Shown in pieces: positions 14,027 through 22,789 of a DNA stretch of 35,696 bases. The DNA is from an uncultured Aquimonas sp. GTDB lineage: Bacteria > Pseudomonadota > Gammaproteobacteria > Xanthomonadales > Xanthomonadaceae. Both the position numbers and the translations under genes were made by a program. Every line of letters begins with the position of its first letter. The first letter of the stretch is position 1. Under the pieces are notes generated by a model. The model was not told the DNA's origin and searched no databases. It saw only the letters and a program-made list of their open reading frames with translations. The stretch covers positions 1-35,696 of the forward strand of contig NZ_CALART010000096.1 of assembly GCF_937888285.1 (NCBI RefSeq), in the 5' to 3' direction.

Positions 14027-17000
14027 ATGAACGCGGATGCGGCCATTCCACGCCGATCGAAGCGGGCCCGTAGCGGCCTGCGGGCCGGGTGCTGCGCCCT
14101 GCTGCTGGCGCTGTGCGCGCTGGCACCGGCGTCTGCGCTGGATCCGGCTACCGACTTCGGCGACTACCTGCTGGAGCGCTGGACCGCCGAGGATGGCCTG
14201 CCGCAGATCACCGTGCTGACGCTGGCGCAGGACAGCGAGGGCTACCTCTGGGTCGGCACCCAGAACGGCATCGCCCGCTTCGATGGCCGCCGCTTCCACA
14301 CCTTCAACCGGCTCAACACCGGGCTCGACCTGACCATGCCCACCGCCAGCCTCGCCGCACCCGAAGGCGTGGTCTGGTTCGGCACGCCGCGCGGGCTGCT
14401 GCGCCAGCAGGCGGGGCGCTTCGAAGAGGTGCCGATCGCGACCAGCCCGACCTCGGTGCGTGCCCTGCAGCACTGGGACGGCCAGTTGCTGGCGGCCACC
14501 GTCGACGGCCTGCGCTCACCCGGTCGGCCGGGCCGACCGGAGCATCTGGGCGGGGAATCCGTCATCGCGCTGGCGGTGGACTCGGCCGAGCGCCTGTGGG
14601 CGGCCGCCGAGTCGGGTCTGTTCATGCTCGAACAGGGTCGCGAGGCGCAACGCTTCCCGCTGCCGCAGGCCGACAGCCGACCGCTGGCGCTGACGGTCTG
14701 GCAGGGGGCGCTGGTGCTCGGCAGTCGCGATGGCGTGTGGCGCTTCGATCTTTCCAGCGGCGTCTGGAGCCGCCTGTTTCCCGACCTCGCCGAGGTGGCG
14801 ACGCCGACGCTGGCGGTCGACCGCCACGGCAACCTGTGGGCGGCCAGCGTCGAGCACCTGCAGCGCCTGCGGCCGGACGGCCGTATTGAAGCGGTGGGCG
14901 ATGCCGACTTCCTGCCGCGGCCCTGGCTGCACGTGATCTTCGAGGACCGCGACGGCGACCTGTGGATGGGCAGCCAGCGCGAGAGCCTGCTGCGCATCAG
15001 CGATTCGGCCCTGCGCGTCATCAGCCGCCGCCAGGGTCTGCACGACAGCCTGCTGTGGAGCGTGCTGGATGACGGCGCTGGCGGCCTGTGGGTCGGCACC
15101 AACGGTGGACTCGCGCACTGGCAGCCCGGCGCGGGCTTCCGCCGCATCGAGGCCGGTGACGCGCTGCCGGATCCCGCCGTCTACAGCCTGCATCGCGATC
15201 CACGCGGCGAGGTCTGGCTCGGCACCCGCGCCGGGCTGGCCCGCCTGCGCGGCGAACGCATCGAGGCCGACCCTGCGCTGGCGCCACTTTCGGCTGCGCA
15301 GATCACCAGCTTTGCCGATGACGGCGACGCGCTCTGGATCGGCAGCCTCGACGGCCTGTGGCGCCACAGCGACGGCACGCTGCAGCGCTTCGGCGCCGCC
15401 GCCGGCTCGCCCGAATCGCGCGTGCGCAGCCTGCTGCGGCAGGACGACGGCAGCCTGCTGGTCGGCACCGAAGGCGGCCTGCGCCGGCTGCGCGGCGAGC
15501 ACTGGGACAGCCCCGACTGGGCAGCGGTCGTTGAGGGCAGCTTCGTCTCCAGTCTGCGACCCCTGCCCGGCGGCGCCCTGCTGCTGACCACGCTCGACAA
15601 GGGAATCGCCCTGTATCGCGATGGCGCCCTGCAGCTGTTCGGCCTGGCCGATGGCCTGCCCTCGGCGAATGGCTGGACCTCCGATCTGGTCGGCAGCCAT
15701 GTCTATGTCAGCACCAACGACGGCGCCTACCGGCTGCCGCTGGCGCGGCTGATGGCGCCCGACCGCGAGGCCGGGCTGCAGGCCGAGGTGGTGATCCGCG
15801 CCGTCAACCGCGCCCGCGGCGACCAGCGCATGGGCTGCTGCAACGGCGGCGGACATGCCCGCAGTGCCCGGCTCGGCGCACTGTTGTTCTACCCCACGAC
15901 CAACGGCCTGCTCAGGCTCGACACCGCGCGCGTGCAGGAGGCACCGGATCGCCCCGGGCTGTCGATCGAGACAGTCGAGACCGCGGCCGGTGAAATCGAC
16001 TTTCCCGCGCGGGTGCGGCTTTCTGCACCACCGCGCGACCTCGCCATCCGCTTCGCCGGAGTCAGTCTGCGCCACGCCAGCGAGGTGCAGTTCCGCTACC
16101 GGCTGGACGGCTACCAGAAGGCCTGGACCGATGCCGTCGGCCTGCGCGCCGTCTACACCGGCCTGCCTCCCGGCGACTACCGCTTCCTGCTGGAGGGCCG
16201 CTTTCCGGGCCGCGGCTGGCAGCGCGCGCCGACGCCGCTGGACATCGTCGTGGTGCCCGCCTGGCATGAGTTGCGCAGCGTGCAGGCCGCCGCCGCGCTG
16301 GCCGTGCTCGCCCTGCTCACCTGGGCCTGGCGCCACAGCCTGGGTCGCGCCGAGCGCCAGCGCCGCGCGCTGGAAGCCGCCGTGCGCGAACGCACCGAGG
16401 CGCTGGATCGCGCCAACGAGCGCCTGCGCAGCGCCAATGCCGCCCTGCTGGAGGAAAGCCGCACCGATGCCCTGACCGGCTGCGCCAACCGTCGAGCCGC
16501 GCTGCGGCTGCTGTCGGAGTGGCCGTCCTACGTGCTGATGCTGATCGACCTCGACCACTTCAAGGCGCTCAACGACCGCTACGGCCACGCCGCCGGCGAC
16601 CAGGTGCTGATCACCGCCAGCGCCCTGCTGCGCGCGCGCCTCGGGCCCGCGGCCCTGCTTGCGCGCTGGGGCGGCGAGGAGTTCCTGGTGATCTGGCCGG
16701 GGCTGGACCTCGAGGCCGGCCTGACCGAGGCCGAGCATCTGCGCGCCACCATCGCCCAGGCCCAGTTCCAGACCCTCGGTGGCCAGGCCCTGCGGGTGAG
16801 CTGTTCGCTCGGTGTGGCCGAACATCCCCTGCATGCGGGGCGCGGGGATTGGCAGCTTTCGCTGGAGCTGGCCGATCGCGCGCTCTACCGGGCCAAGGCC
16901 AACGGCCGCAACCGTGTCGAGGGCGCGAGGCTGGAACTCGCCGCCGGCGAATCGCTGCCCAGCGCCGGCGAAACCCAGGCCCTCGACGACCTCGCCCGCA

Positions 17001-17047
17001 GCGGCCGCCTGCACTTCGAGCGGCCGCGCGTGCTGCGGATGGGGTGA
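14027..17047 (+). CDS. Membrane sensor diguanylate cyclase (Reg_prop propeller, Y_Y_Y, TM, GGEEF)
   Basis: 1006 aa from ATG 14027, which places a signal/anchor helix at ~18-38 (AGCCALLLALCALAPASA). The periplasmic part is a two-component-regulator propeller with repeats such as GYLWVGTQNGIARFDG, GDLWMGSQRESLLRI, GGLWVGTNGGLAHW, GEVWLGTRAGLARL, DALWIGSLDGLW and GSLLVGTEGGLRRL. A Y_Y_Y domain follows (~670-740; FRYRLDGYQKAW, YTGLPPGDYRF), then a single membrane helix (~750-768), a short coiled coil (EAAVRERTEALDRANERLR) and a C-terminal GGDEF domain with LTGCANRRAAL, LIDLDHFKALNDRYGHAAGD and ARWGGEEFLVIW (G882). The cyclase should be active; the RxxD product-inhibition site is absent (GPAA at that place). 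It likely converts an extracellular, possibly carbohydrate-linked, signal into cyclic di-GMP; the ligand is unknown. Confidence 0.88.
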   Translation: MNADAAIPRRSKRARSGLRAGCCALLLALCALAPASALDPATDFGDYLLERWTAEDGLPQITVLTLAQDSEGYLWVGTQNGIARFDGRRFHTFNRLNTGLDLTMPTASLAAPEGVVWFGTPRGLLRQQAGRFEEVPIATSPTSVRALQHWDGQLLAATVDGLRSPGRPGRPEHLGGESVIALAVDSAERLWAAAESGLFMLEQGREAQRFPLPQADSRPLALTVWQGALVLGSRDGVWRFDLSSGVWSRLFPDLAEVATPTLAVDRHGNLWAASVEHLQRLRPDGRIEAVGDADFLPRPWLHVIFEDRDGDLWMGSQRESLLRISDSALRVISRRQGLHDSLLWSVLDDGAGGLWVGTNGGLAHWQPGAGFRRIEAGDALPDPAVYSLHRDPRGEVWLGTRAGLARLRGERIEADPALAPLSAAQITSFADDGDALWIGSLDGLWRHSDGTLQRFGAAAGSPESRVRSLLRQDDGSLLVGTEGGLRRLRGEHWDSPDWAAVVEGSFVSSLRPLPGGALLLTTLDKGIALYRDGALQLFGLADGLPSANGWTSDLVGSHVYVSTNDGAYRLPLARLMAPDREAGLQAEVVIRAVNRARGDQRMGCCNGGGHARSARLGALLFYPTTNGLLRLDTARVQEAPDRPGLSIETVETAAGEIDFPARVRLSAPPRDLAIRFAGVSLRHASEVQFRYRLDGYQKAWTDAVGLRAVYTGLPPGDYRFLLEGRFPGRGWQRAPTPLDIVVVPAWHELRSVQAAAALAVLALLTWAWRHSLGRAERQRRALEAAVRERTEALDRANERLRSANAALLEESRTDALTGCANRRAALRLLSEWPSYVLMLIDLDHFKALNDRYGHAAGDQVLITASALLRARLGPAALLARWGGEEFLVIWPGLDLEAGLTEAEHLRATIAQAQFQTLGGQALRVSCSLGVAEHPLHAGRGDWQLSLELADRALYRAKANGRNRVEGARLELAAGESLPSAGETQALDDLARSGRLHFERPRVLRMG

Positions 17048-17075
17048 GGGGTCAGTGGCTGCGTTCGTTGCCTGG

Positions 17076-17620
17076 CGTCGCCCGCGGTCGTAGCGCGGAC
17101 AAGCGCAGCGCATCCGCCGGTTGCTTGCCACACGAGCGGCGTGCCACACGAGCCGATGTAATCGCTTGGCCGTCCTGCGAGTACCGATGTGGTCGCGAGC
17201 CTGCGGTACATGCGCTGCGCTTATGTACCCTACGGCGCCCAAGGGCCTGGGTCCTCGGTGCCTGCACGGCGTCACTCGCGGTCGTAGGGCGGATAAGCGC
17301 AGCGCATCCGCCGGCTGCTTGTCACACGAGCGGCTTGCTCCAGTAGCCGATGGAATCGCTTGGCCGTCCTGCGAGTACCGATGTGGTCGCGAGCCTGCGG
17401 TACATGCGCTGCGCTTATGTACCCTACGGCGCGCAAGGGCCTGGGTCTTCGGTGCCTGCACGGCGTCGCCTGCGGTCGTAGGGCGGATAAGCGCAGCGCA
17501 TCCGCCGGTTGTTTGCCTCAGGCATGGATGGGTTCGCGTGGAGCTTTCCGCCAGCGCCGACCTGGTCGCGAGGTTTCGGTACATGCGCTGCGCTCATGTG
17601 CTCTCCGGCTTGAGTCCAAC
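17076..17620. repeat. Tandem 194-nt units with paired palindromes (REP/BIME-like array)
   Basis: The 651-bp gap between 17048 and 17698 holds no supportable gene. It contains two near-complete units and a partial third, with the first palindrome at 17094-17118, 17288-17312 and 17482-17506 (spacing exactly 194). It has arms GGCGGAT/ATCCGCC around the core AAGCGCAGCGC. The second palindrome, at 17206-17228, 17400-17422 and 17579-17600, has the inverted core GCGCTGCGCTT and arms GTACAT/ATGTAC. Between them lies GATGTGGTCGCGAGCCTGCG-type unique spacer. Short reading frames crossing the units are by-products of the duplication. Confidence 0.9.
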
Positions 17621-17698
17621 AGGCGCGCGCTCTTCGCTGTGTAGACTGCGCCCGCCGTCGCGCCATCGATGGCGCCCCGCCACAGCCCCAAGGTCCGC

Positions 17699-18904
17699 AT
17701 GAGCCCTGCCGAGCCGAACACGGCGGTCGACACCGCCAGCCTGCGCCTGCTTGACCCCGCCAGCGCCGCCGAGCGTCTCAGCGGTGTCGATGCCACCGAG
17801 GCGGCTGAAGCGCTGGTGCATCTGACCCATGGCCAGGCGGCCGAGGTGCTGGAGCAGCTCAGCGAAGGTCAGCGCGCGGCGATCCGTGCGGCCGGCGTCT
17901 CCGGCCTGCCGGATGCGCGCGCGCTCGACTATCCCGAGGGCTGCGTCGGTCGACTGCTGGAATCGGCCCCCGCTGTCTTCGCGCCAGAGCTGCGCGTCGA
18001 CGCCGCCATCGCAGCCCTGCGCGAGATCGTGCGGCGGCGCATGGTGATCTACGTCTTCGTGGTCGACGCGCAGCAGCGCCTGCAGGGCGTGGTCGCTTTC
18101 CGCGAGCTGGTGTTCGCGCGACCGGACCAGACCTTGGCCGAGATCATGTTGCGCAACCCTTTCAGCCTGCGGCCGGAAATGGCGCTGGAAGAGGCCATGC
18201 GCGAGGTGGTGACCCGGCACTATCCGGTGTACCCGGTCTGCGACGGCGAAGGTCGGCTGATCGGCCTGGTGCCTGGCGCGGTCCTGTTCGAGCAGCAGGC
18301 CTTCGAGATCTCGGCCCAGGCCGGTGCCATGGTCGGCGTCGAGCGCGAGGAGCGACTCGCCACCCCGCTGTGGCGCAGCTTTCGATTCCGTCACCCGTGG
18401 CTGCTGATCAACCTGCTCACCGTGTTCGTCGCGGCGGGCGTGGTGGGCGCCTTCGAGCATGCGATCGAACAGCTTGTGGTGCTGGCCCTGTTCCTGCCGG
18501 TGCTGGCCGGCCAGTGCGGCAACCTCGGCGCGCAGTCGCTGGCGGTGACCCTGCGGGCGATGACCCTGGGCGAGACGCGGCAGATCCGCCCGCTCAAGCT
18601 CGCCGGCAAGGAGGCCCTGCTCGGCCTCGCCAACGGCGTCATCACCGGTGCGCTCGCCGCAGGCGCGATGTACTGGGCGGCTGGACGCAACCCCGGGGGT
18701 GATCCGCTGCTGCTGGCCCTGGTCACCTTCACCGCGATGAGCATTGGCTGCGCGCTCGCCGGCGTCGCCGGCGCGATGGCGCCGCTGGCGCTGAAGAAGG
18801 CCGGCGCCGATCCGGCCACGGCCTCGGCCATCCTGCTCAGCACCGCCACCGACGTGCTCAGCATGGGGCTGTTTCTCGGGCTGGCGAGCCTGGTGTTGCT
18901 GTAG
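17699..18904 (+). CDS. mgtE: MgtE-family magnesium transporter
   Basis: 401 aa from ATG 17699, preceded by AAGG at 6 nt; an ATG 30 nt upstream lacks a ribosome site. The N-terminal helical domain (~1-120) has the MgtE pattern (LVHLTHGQAAEVLEQLSEGQ), two CBS units follow (~125-245; VYVFVVDAQQRLQGVV-like and YPVYPVCDGEGRLIGLV), then about five membrane helices (260-401). The pore signature PVLAGQCGNLGAQSLAVTLR (P267, GNLGAQ at 274-279) is intact. MgtE is a Mg2+-gated inner-membrane channel; its cytoplasmic N and CBS domains close the pore when Mg2+ is plentiful. The N domain looks slightly shorter than in Thermus MgtE. No Mg2+ riboswitch was recognised upstream, where the palindrome array lies. 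Confidence 0.9.
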   Translation: MSPAEPNTAVDTASLRLLDPASAAERLSGVDATEAAEALVHLTHGQAAEVLEQLSEGQRAAIRAAGVSGLPDARALDYPEGCVGRLLESAPAVFAPELRVDAAIAALREIVRRRMVIYVFVVDAQQRLQGVVAFRELVFARPDQTLAEIMLRNPFSLRPEMALEEAMREVVTRHYPVYPVCDGEGRLIGLVPGAVLFEQQAFEISAQAGAMVGVEREERLATPLWRSFRFRHPWLLINLLTVFVAAGVVGAFEHAIEQLVVLALFLPVLAGQCGNLGAQSLAVTLRAMTLGETRQIRPLKLAGKEALLGLANGVITGALAAGAMYWAAGRNPGGDPLLLALVTFTAMSIGCALAGVAGAMAPLALKKAGADPATASAILLSTATDVLSMGLFLGLASLVLL

Positions 18905-18917
18905 CGCCGACGGTCAC

Positions 18918-18985
18918 GGTGGGCCAGGGCCCACCCTATGAATCGCGGTTTGCCTCGCCCCGCATAGGGTGGGCCCTGGCCCACC
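18918..18985. repeat. GGTGGGCC palindrome pair (inverted REP-like element)
   Basis: Two palindromes, GGTGGGCCAGGGCCCACC (18918-18935) and GGTGGGCCCTGGCCCACC (18968-18985), face each other with the flanks CTATG and CATAG pointing inwards, so the whole element can form one long hairpin. It sits between the convergent mgtE and helicase genes and could act as a bidirectional transcription end. The same element occurs at 26391-26608. Confidence 0.85.
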
Positions 18986-19069
18986 ATGAGCTCGACCCTC
19001 GCACCGGTCACGCTTTGCGCGCCGCGATCCGCTTCGCCGCCTGCTCGACGTGCCGCGCCTCCGCGTCGA

Positions 19070-22000
19070 TCAAATCAAGGGCGCAAACAGCTCCGCCAGA
19101 TCGTCCTCGCCGAACGCCACCTTGGTGCTGGTGCCGCCGTCCAGCACCGCCTGCGCGAGCTGCGCCTTGGCCTGCTGCAGGTTCTGGATCTTCTCCTCGA
19201 CCGTGCCCGCGCAGATCAGGCGATACACGAACACCGGCTTGTCCTGGCCGATGCGGTGGGCGCGGTCGGTGGCCTGCGATTCCACCGCCGGGTTCCACCA
19301 GGGGTCGTAGTGGATCACGGTGTCGGCGGCGGTCAGGTTCAGGCCGACGCCGCCGGCCTTCAGGCTGATCAGGAACACCGGCACCTCGCCGGCCTGGAAG
19401 CGCTCGACCAGGCTCGTGCGGTCGCGGGTCTGTCCGGTCAGCACCAGCGGCTGGATGCCGCGTTCGTTCAGCGCCTGCTCGATCAGCGCCAGCATCTCGG
19501 CGAACTGGCTGAACACCAGCACGCGGCGGCCCTCGGCCAGCAGGCTGTCGAGCAGGTCCAGCAGCAGGTCGAGCTTGGCCGAGTCCTCGACGCTGCGCGC
19601 GTGCGCCAGCTTGACCAGGCGCGGATCGCAGCAGACCTGGCGCAGCTTCAGAAGCGCATCGAGCACGATGATGCCGCTCTGGGCGAGGCCGCGTTCGGCG
19701 ATCGCCTCGCGCACGCGCTCGTGCTGCACCAGCCGCAGGGTTTCGTAGAGCTCGCGCTGGCGGCCTTCCAGCTCGACCTCGCGCAGGATCTCGGTCTTCG
19801 GCGGCAGGTCGGTCAACACGTCCTGCTTGCGCCGACGCAGCATCAGCGGGGCGATGCGGCGGTTCAGGCGCTGCTGGCGCTCGAGGTCGGCCTGCTTCTC
19901 GATCGGCGTGCGGTAGAGGCGATTGAACTGGCGCTCGCTGCCGAGCACGCCGGGCTCGACCGCATCCATCTGCGCCCACAGCTCGCCCAAGTGGTTCTCC
20001 AGCGGCGTGCCGGTCATCGCCAGCCGGCGGGTGACGTTCAGTTCGCGAACCACCTGCGCGGCCTGGGTGCGCACGTTCTTGATGGTCTGCGCCTCGTCCA
20101 GCACCAGCAGCGAGAACGGCTGGGCCACCAGCACCTCGCGGTCGCGCGGCAGCAGCGGGTAGGTGGTGATCACCAGATCGAACTCGGCCATCGACTCGAA
20201 CAGGGCCTCGCGCTGGCTGCCGTGCAGCACCAGCACCTTCAGCTGCGGACAGAAGCGGCGCGCTTCGTTGCGCCAGTTGAGCACCAGCGAGGTCGGCGCC
20301 ACCACCAGCACCGGGTCGGGCAGGCGCCCGGCCTGCTTCTCCACCAGCACATGCGCCAGCACCTGAACGGTTTTGCCGAGGCCCATGTCGTCGGCGAGGA
20401 TGCCGCCGAGTCGCGCGGCCGCCAGAAAGCCGAGCCAGTCCAGACCGTCGCGTTGGTACGGCCTCAGCTCGGCACCGAAATCAGTCGGAGGGTCGACCTG
20501 CACGCGGCGGCTGCGCAGCTGCTCCAGCTGCTGGTACAGCGGCGCGGCGCCGCGCCAGACCAGGCTGGCGCCGGTCAGCTCTTCGACGAGCGTGCTCTGC
20601 GCGCGGCCCAGGCGGATCGGCCCCTCGCGGTTCGAGCTGTCTTCCAGCCATTCAAGCAGGGGTTCGAGCAGCGCACGCAGGCGCTTCAGCGGCAGGCGGA
20701 TGCGGCGATTGGCATCCAGCGGCGCCACGTAGGTGGCGTTCTCGGGCTCGCGCGGGCCGGGCCGACGCGGAAAGTCCGGGTCGGCCAGCACATGCCGCAG
20801 CACCGGCATGAGATCGATGCGCTCGCCGCCGATCTCGATGCCCAGGCTCAGGTTGAACCAGGCGCCACCGGCGTCTTCGTCGACCTCGGCCAGCCAGCCC
20901 TCGCTGCCGTCGAGCACGCGCGCCGGGTAGTCGCGGGCGAAGCGCACCTCGAAACCGGCGTCTTCCATCCGCGGCAGCAGCGGCTGCCAGTGTTCGGCAT
21001 CGGCATGGCCCGCGCGGCCACGCGGCAGCACGAAATCCTCGGGGCTGAAGTCCTGGCTGGCGGCCATCGCGGCGCCGAATTCGTCGTCGGCGGCGCGCAG
21101 GCCCAGTTCGTTCAGGCGCTCAAGCGCGGCCAGTTCGGCCGCCGCCGAGCGATGCACCTCGTAGACCTCGCCCTGGTGGAAGTGACGCTCGACCTGGCGC
21201 GCGCCGAGCGGCGGCAGCAGCAGCGGCGGATAGGCGAAGGACAGCCGCGCGCTGGCCACCTGGCGATGGCCGTTGCGGCCGACCACCCGCTGCTCGCGCA
21301 GCTCCAGCACCGGGATCGGCGGCGCCTGCAGCAGCCGCACCGCGCCGCGCGGACGCGGCGGCGGCAGGCCGGGCAGCTGGCTCAGCTTCTTCAGGCGCTC
21401 GCCGACGTGATCGACGTGTTCGGGCAGCAGCGCGGGCGCACTCGATAGCAGGCCCGGCAGCTTGGGGTCGGCATCGAGCGCGCCGAACTCGCCGCGCTGA
21501 CGGTCCAGATACAGCAGGGTCTCGCCCTCGAGCACCAGCGCGCCGGGCGCGTCGATGACACGGCAGTACAGGCGCTGGCTGCCGTCTTCCAGATCCAGCC
21601 AGTCGAGCTCCAGCCCGCGTTTCGGCCCCAGGGTGAGGCGCTGGCCCGAGGCGCGCTCCAGCAGCAGCGGCCACTCGGCCGCCAGCGCCAGCAGCGCGCG
21701 TGCCTGATGCGCCGAACGCACCGGCAGGAAGTGGCGTTCCGCGCGGGTCAGCCCGTACAGCGGTTCCGCGCCCAGGCCCAGCGCGGCCAGCCGCTCCAGC
21801 TGTTCGGCCGAGTAGCCACCGGGCGGTTTGGGGCTGGGCCCACCGACCTGGCCGATCTCGATCGCCACCGGGTTGGCAAAGCCGCCGCGCTTGCCCGCGC
21901 GCACCAGGCTGGGCTGCACCAGCAGCACCGGCTGCGGCAGGTCCATCACCTTCAGCAGCAGGGCCGGAGCGCGCTCGGGTTCGGGCTCCGGGTCCACCTT

Positions 22001-22375
22001 GGGCAGCGGCCGCGGGCCGACGCCGTCGACCTTGGCCATCCAGCGGTCCCAGGGCCGCAGCGCGGCCTCGGGCGAGGTGTCGGTCAGGGCGAGCAGCAGG
22101 GCGGCGGCGTGCAGGCAGCGCGTCTCGCGGCACTCGCAGATCCAGCGCGCCTGCAGGCCCTTGTCGCGGCCCGTCTGCATCAGGCTGATGCCGGTCGAGC
22201 CCAGCGTGCGGCCAATCGGCAGGCGCCCCGCGATCAGACCGCCGGGGCCGTAGTCGAAGAAATTGATGTTCTCGACCGCCCCGGCCAGCTCGGCCCCGCC
22301 GCGCAAGGCGGCCGGATCGAACCAGCGCTGCCAGTCCTGCGACTGCAGCAGGGCGATGAACTCGGCTTTGGTCAT
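19070..22375 (-). CDS. SNF2-family helicase/ATPase with N-terminal SWIM zinc finger
   Basis: 1101 aa from ATG 22375; an ATG 45 nt upstream would add an Arg-rich extension and is not excluded. A SWIM zinc finger is visible at C80-x-C82-x4-C87-x-H89 (CECRETRCLH). Residues ~100-600 are a less conserved region typical of bacterial SWIM/SNF2 proteins. The ATPase follows: motif I ADDMGLGKT (~662-670), motif II DEAQ (~757), motif III MTGTPLEN. The second RecA-like lobe has VLVFSQFAEML, SLKAGGVGLNLTAAD, YDPWWNPAVE and QATDRAHRIGQ. It is a double-stranded DNA translocase of the RapA/HepA superfamily; its partner in the cell is unknown, with roles in transcription or repair proposed for relatives. All catalytic motifs are intact. 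Divergent from the toxin-antitoxin operon, with 177 bp between the starts. Confidence 0.88.
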   Translation of the reverse strand: MTKAEFIALLQSQDWQRWFDPAALRGGAELAGAVENINFFDYGPGGLIAGRLPIGRTLGSTGISLMQTGRDKGLQARWICECRETRCLHAAALLLALTDTSPEAALRPWDRWMAKVDGVGPRPLPKVDPEPEPERAPALLLKVMDLPQPVLLVQPSLVRAGKRGGFANPVAIEIGQVGGPSPKPPGGYSAEQLERLAALGLGAEPLYGLTRAERHFLPVRSAHQARALLALAAEWPLLLERASGQRLTLGPKRGLELDWLDLEDGSQRLYCRVIDAPGALVLEGETLLYLDRQRGEFGALDADPKLPGLLSSAPALLPEHVDHVGERLKKLSQLPGLPPPRPRGAVRLLQAPPIPVLELREQRVVGRNGHRQVASARLSFAYPPLLLPPLGARQVERHFHQGEVYEVHRSAAAELAALERLNELGLRAADDEFGAAMAASQDFSPEDFVLPRGRAGHADAEHWQPLLPRMEDAGFEVRFARDYPARVLDGSEGWLAEVDEDAGGAWFNLSLGIEIGGERIDLMPVLRHVLADPDFPRRPGPREPENATYVAPLDANRRIRLPLKRLRALLEPLLEWLEDSSNREGPIRLGRAQSTLVEELTGASLVWRGAAPLYQQLEQLRSRRVQVDPPTDFGAELRPYQRDGLDWLGFLAAARLGGILADDMGLGKTVQVLAHVLVEKQAGRLPDPVLVVAPTSLVLNWRNEARRFCPQLKVLVLHGSQREALFESMAEFDLVITTYPLLPRDREVLVAQPFSLLVLDEAQTIKNVRTQAAQVVRELNVTRRLAMTGTPLENHLGELWAQMDAVEPGVLGSERQFNRLYRTPIEKQADLERQQRLNRRIAPLMLRRRKQDVLTDLPPKTEILREVELEGRQRELYETLRLVQHERVREAIAERGLAQSGIIVLDALLKLRQVCCDPRLVKLAHARSVEDSAKLDLLLDLLDSLLAEGRRVLVFSQFAEMLALIEQALNERGIQPLVLTGQTRDRTSLVERFQAGEVPVFLISLKAGGVGLNLTAADTVIHYDPWWNPAVESQATDRAHRIGQDKPVFVYRLICAGTVEEKIQNLQQAKAQLAQAVLDGGTSTKVAFGEDDLAELFAPLI

Positions 22376-22516
22376 GCGGGATGCGCGCTCGCGAAGCGGC
22401 CGGCCCCGACTCCGCGCCACGCGGAAGGAGGGCCAAGCCCGACCCGCGAGCGTAGCAGGATGGATCGGAAATCCGAATGGCTGGGGGTGGGGGAGGTTGG
22501 AAAGGGGGAGGGCGGT

Positions 22517-22544
22517 TTGCGGTCAGTCATACCGCGGTGATACC
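22517..22544 (+). promoter_or_regulatory. Possible promoter/operator of the toxin-antitoxin operon
   Basis: TTGCGG (22517-22522) and GATACC (22539-22544) are 16 nt apart, with the palindrome ACCGCGGT (22531-22538) just before the -10. The start codon lies 8 nt after the -10 and has no Shine-Dalgarno, so the message would be nearly leaderless. The palindrome is a possible site for antitoxin autorepression. Weak match overall. Confidence 0.3.
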
Positions 22545-22552
22545 GTAGCGGC

Positions 22553-22789
22553 ATGAAAGTCGCCATCTCACTTCCTGATCCGGTCTTCGCGGCAGCCGAA
22601 CAGCTCGCGAAGGAGCTTCGTGTGCCGCGGAGTCAGCTCTACGCTGACGCGATCGCCCAGTATCTGGAGCGCCGCGGCGCTGCGGCCGTCACCGCCAAAT
22701 TGAACGCGGTATACGCCGAACAGGAGTCGCAGGTGCCTGCTGAGTTCGCACGGGCTCAACTGAGCGGCATCAACGATGAAGCGTGGTGA
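22553..22789 (+). CDS. MazE/ribbon-helix-helix-type antitoxin
   Basis: 78 aa. The N-terminus VAISLPDPVFAAAEQLAKEL followed by RVPRSQLYADAIAQYLE is the ribbon-helix-helix pattern: one short strand and two helices, which binds operator DNA as a dimer. The C-terminal part (NAVYAEQESQVPAEFARAQL) is the flexible segment that would cap the toxin. It overlaps the toxin gene by 14 bp (22776-22789), the usual antitoxin-first order that couples translation. It resembles antitoxins of the ChpI/MazE group. Expected function: neutralise the MazF-like RNase and repress the operon with it. Confidence 0.85.
   Translation: MKVAISLPDPVFAAAEQLAKELRVPRSQLYADAIAQYLERRGAAAVTAKLNAVYAEQESQVPAEFARAQLSGINDEAW

Noticed and set aside
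11935..14073. Plus-strand frame of 712 codons spanning the PAS-GGDEF gene end and the hydrolase
   Set aside because: It is Arg/Ala/Pro-rich and spans two better-supported genes.
14516..17584. Minus-strand open frame of 1022 codons opposite the propeller cyclase
   Set aside because: Its residues are Ala/Gln/Gly/Arg-rich with no domain, it spans the repeat array, and the plus-strand gene has clear Reg_prop, Y_Y_Y and GGEEF motifs. It arises from GC-rich codon bias.
17076..17620. CRISPR array
   Set aside because: Units are 194 nt with conserved spacers, not short repeats with unique spacers, and no cas genes are present.
17121..17702. Short proteins encoded by the tandem 194-nt units
   Set aside because: They repeat with the units and have no start signal; a consequence of the palindrome array.
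18986..21448. Plus-strand open frame of 820 codons opposite the SNF2 helicase
   Set aside because: Low-complexity His/Gln/Arg composition and no start signal; the minus strand carries intact helicase motifs.
22456..22552. G-rich tract upstream of the antitoxin as a riboswitch or quadruplex element
   Set aside because: Runs of G occur (GGGGGTGGGGG at about 22485), but no conserved fold was recognised and spacing is irregular.
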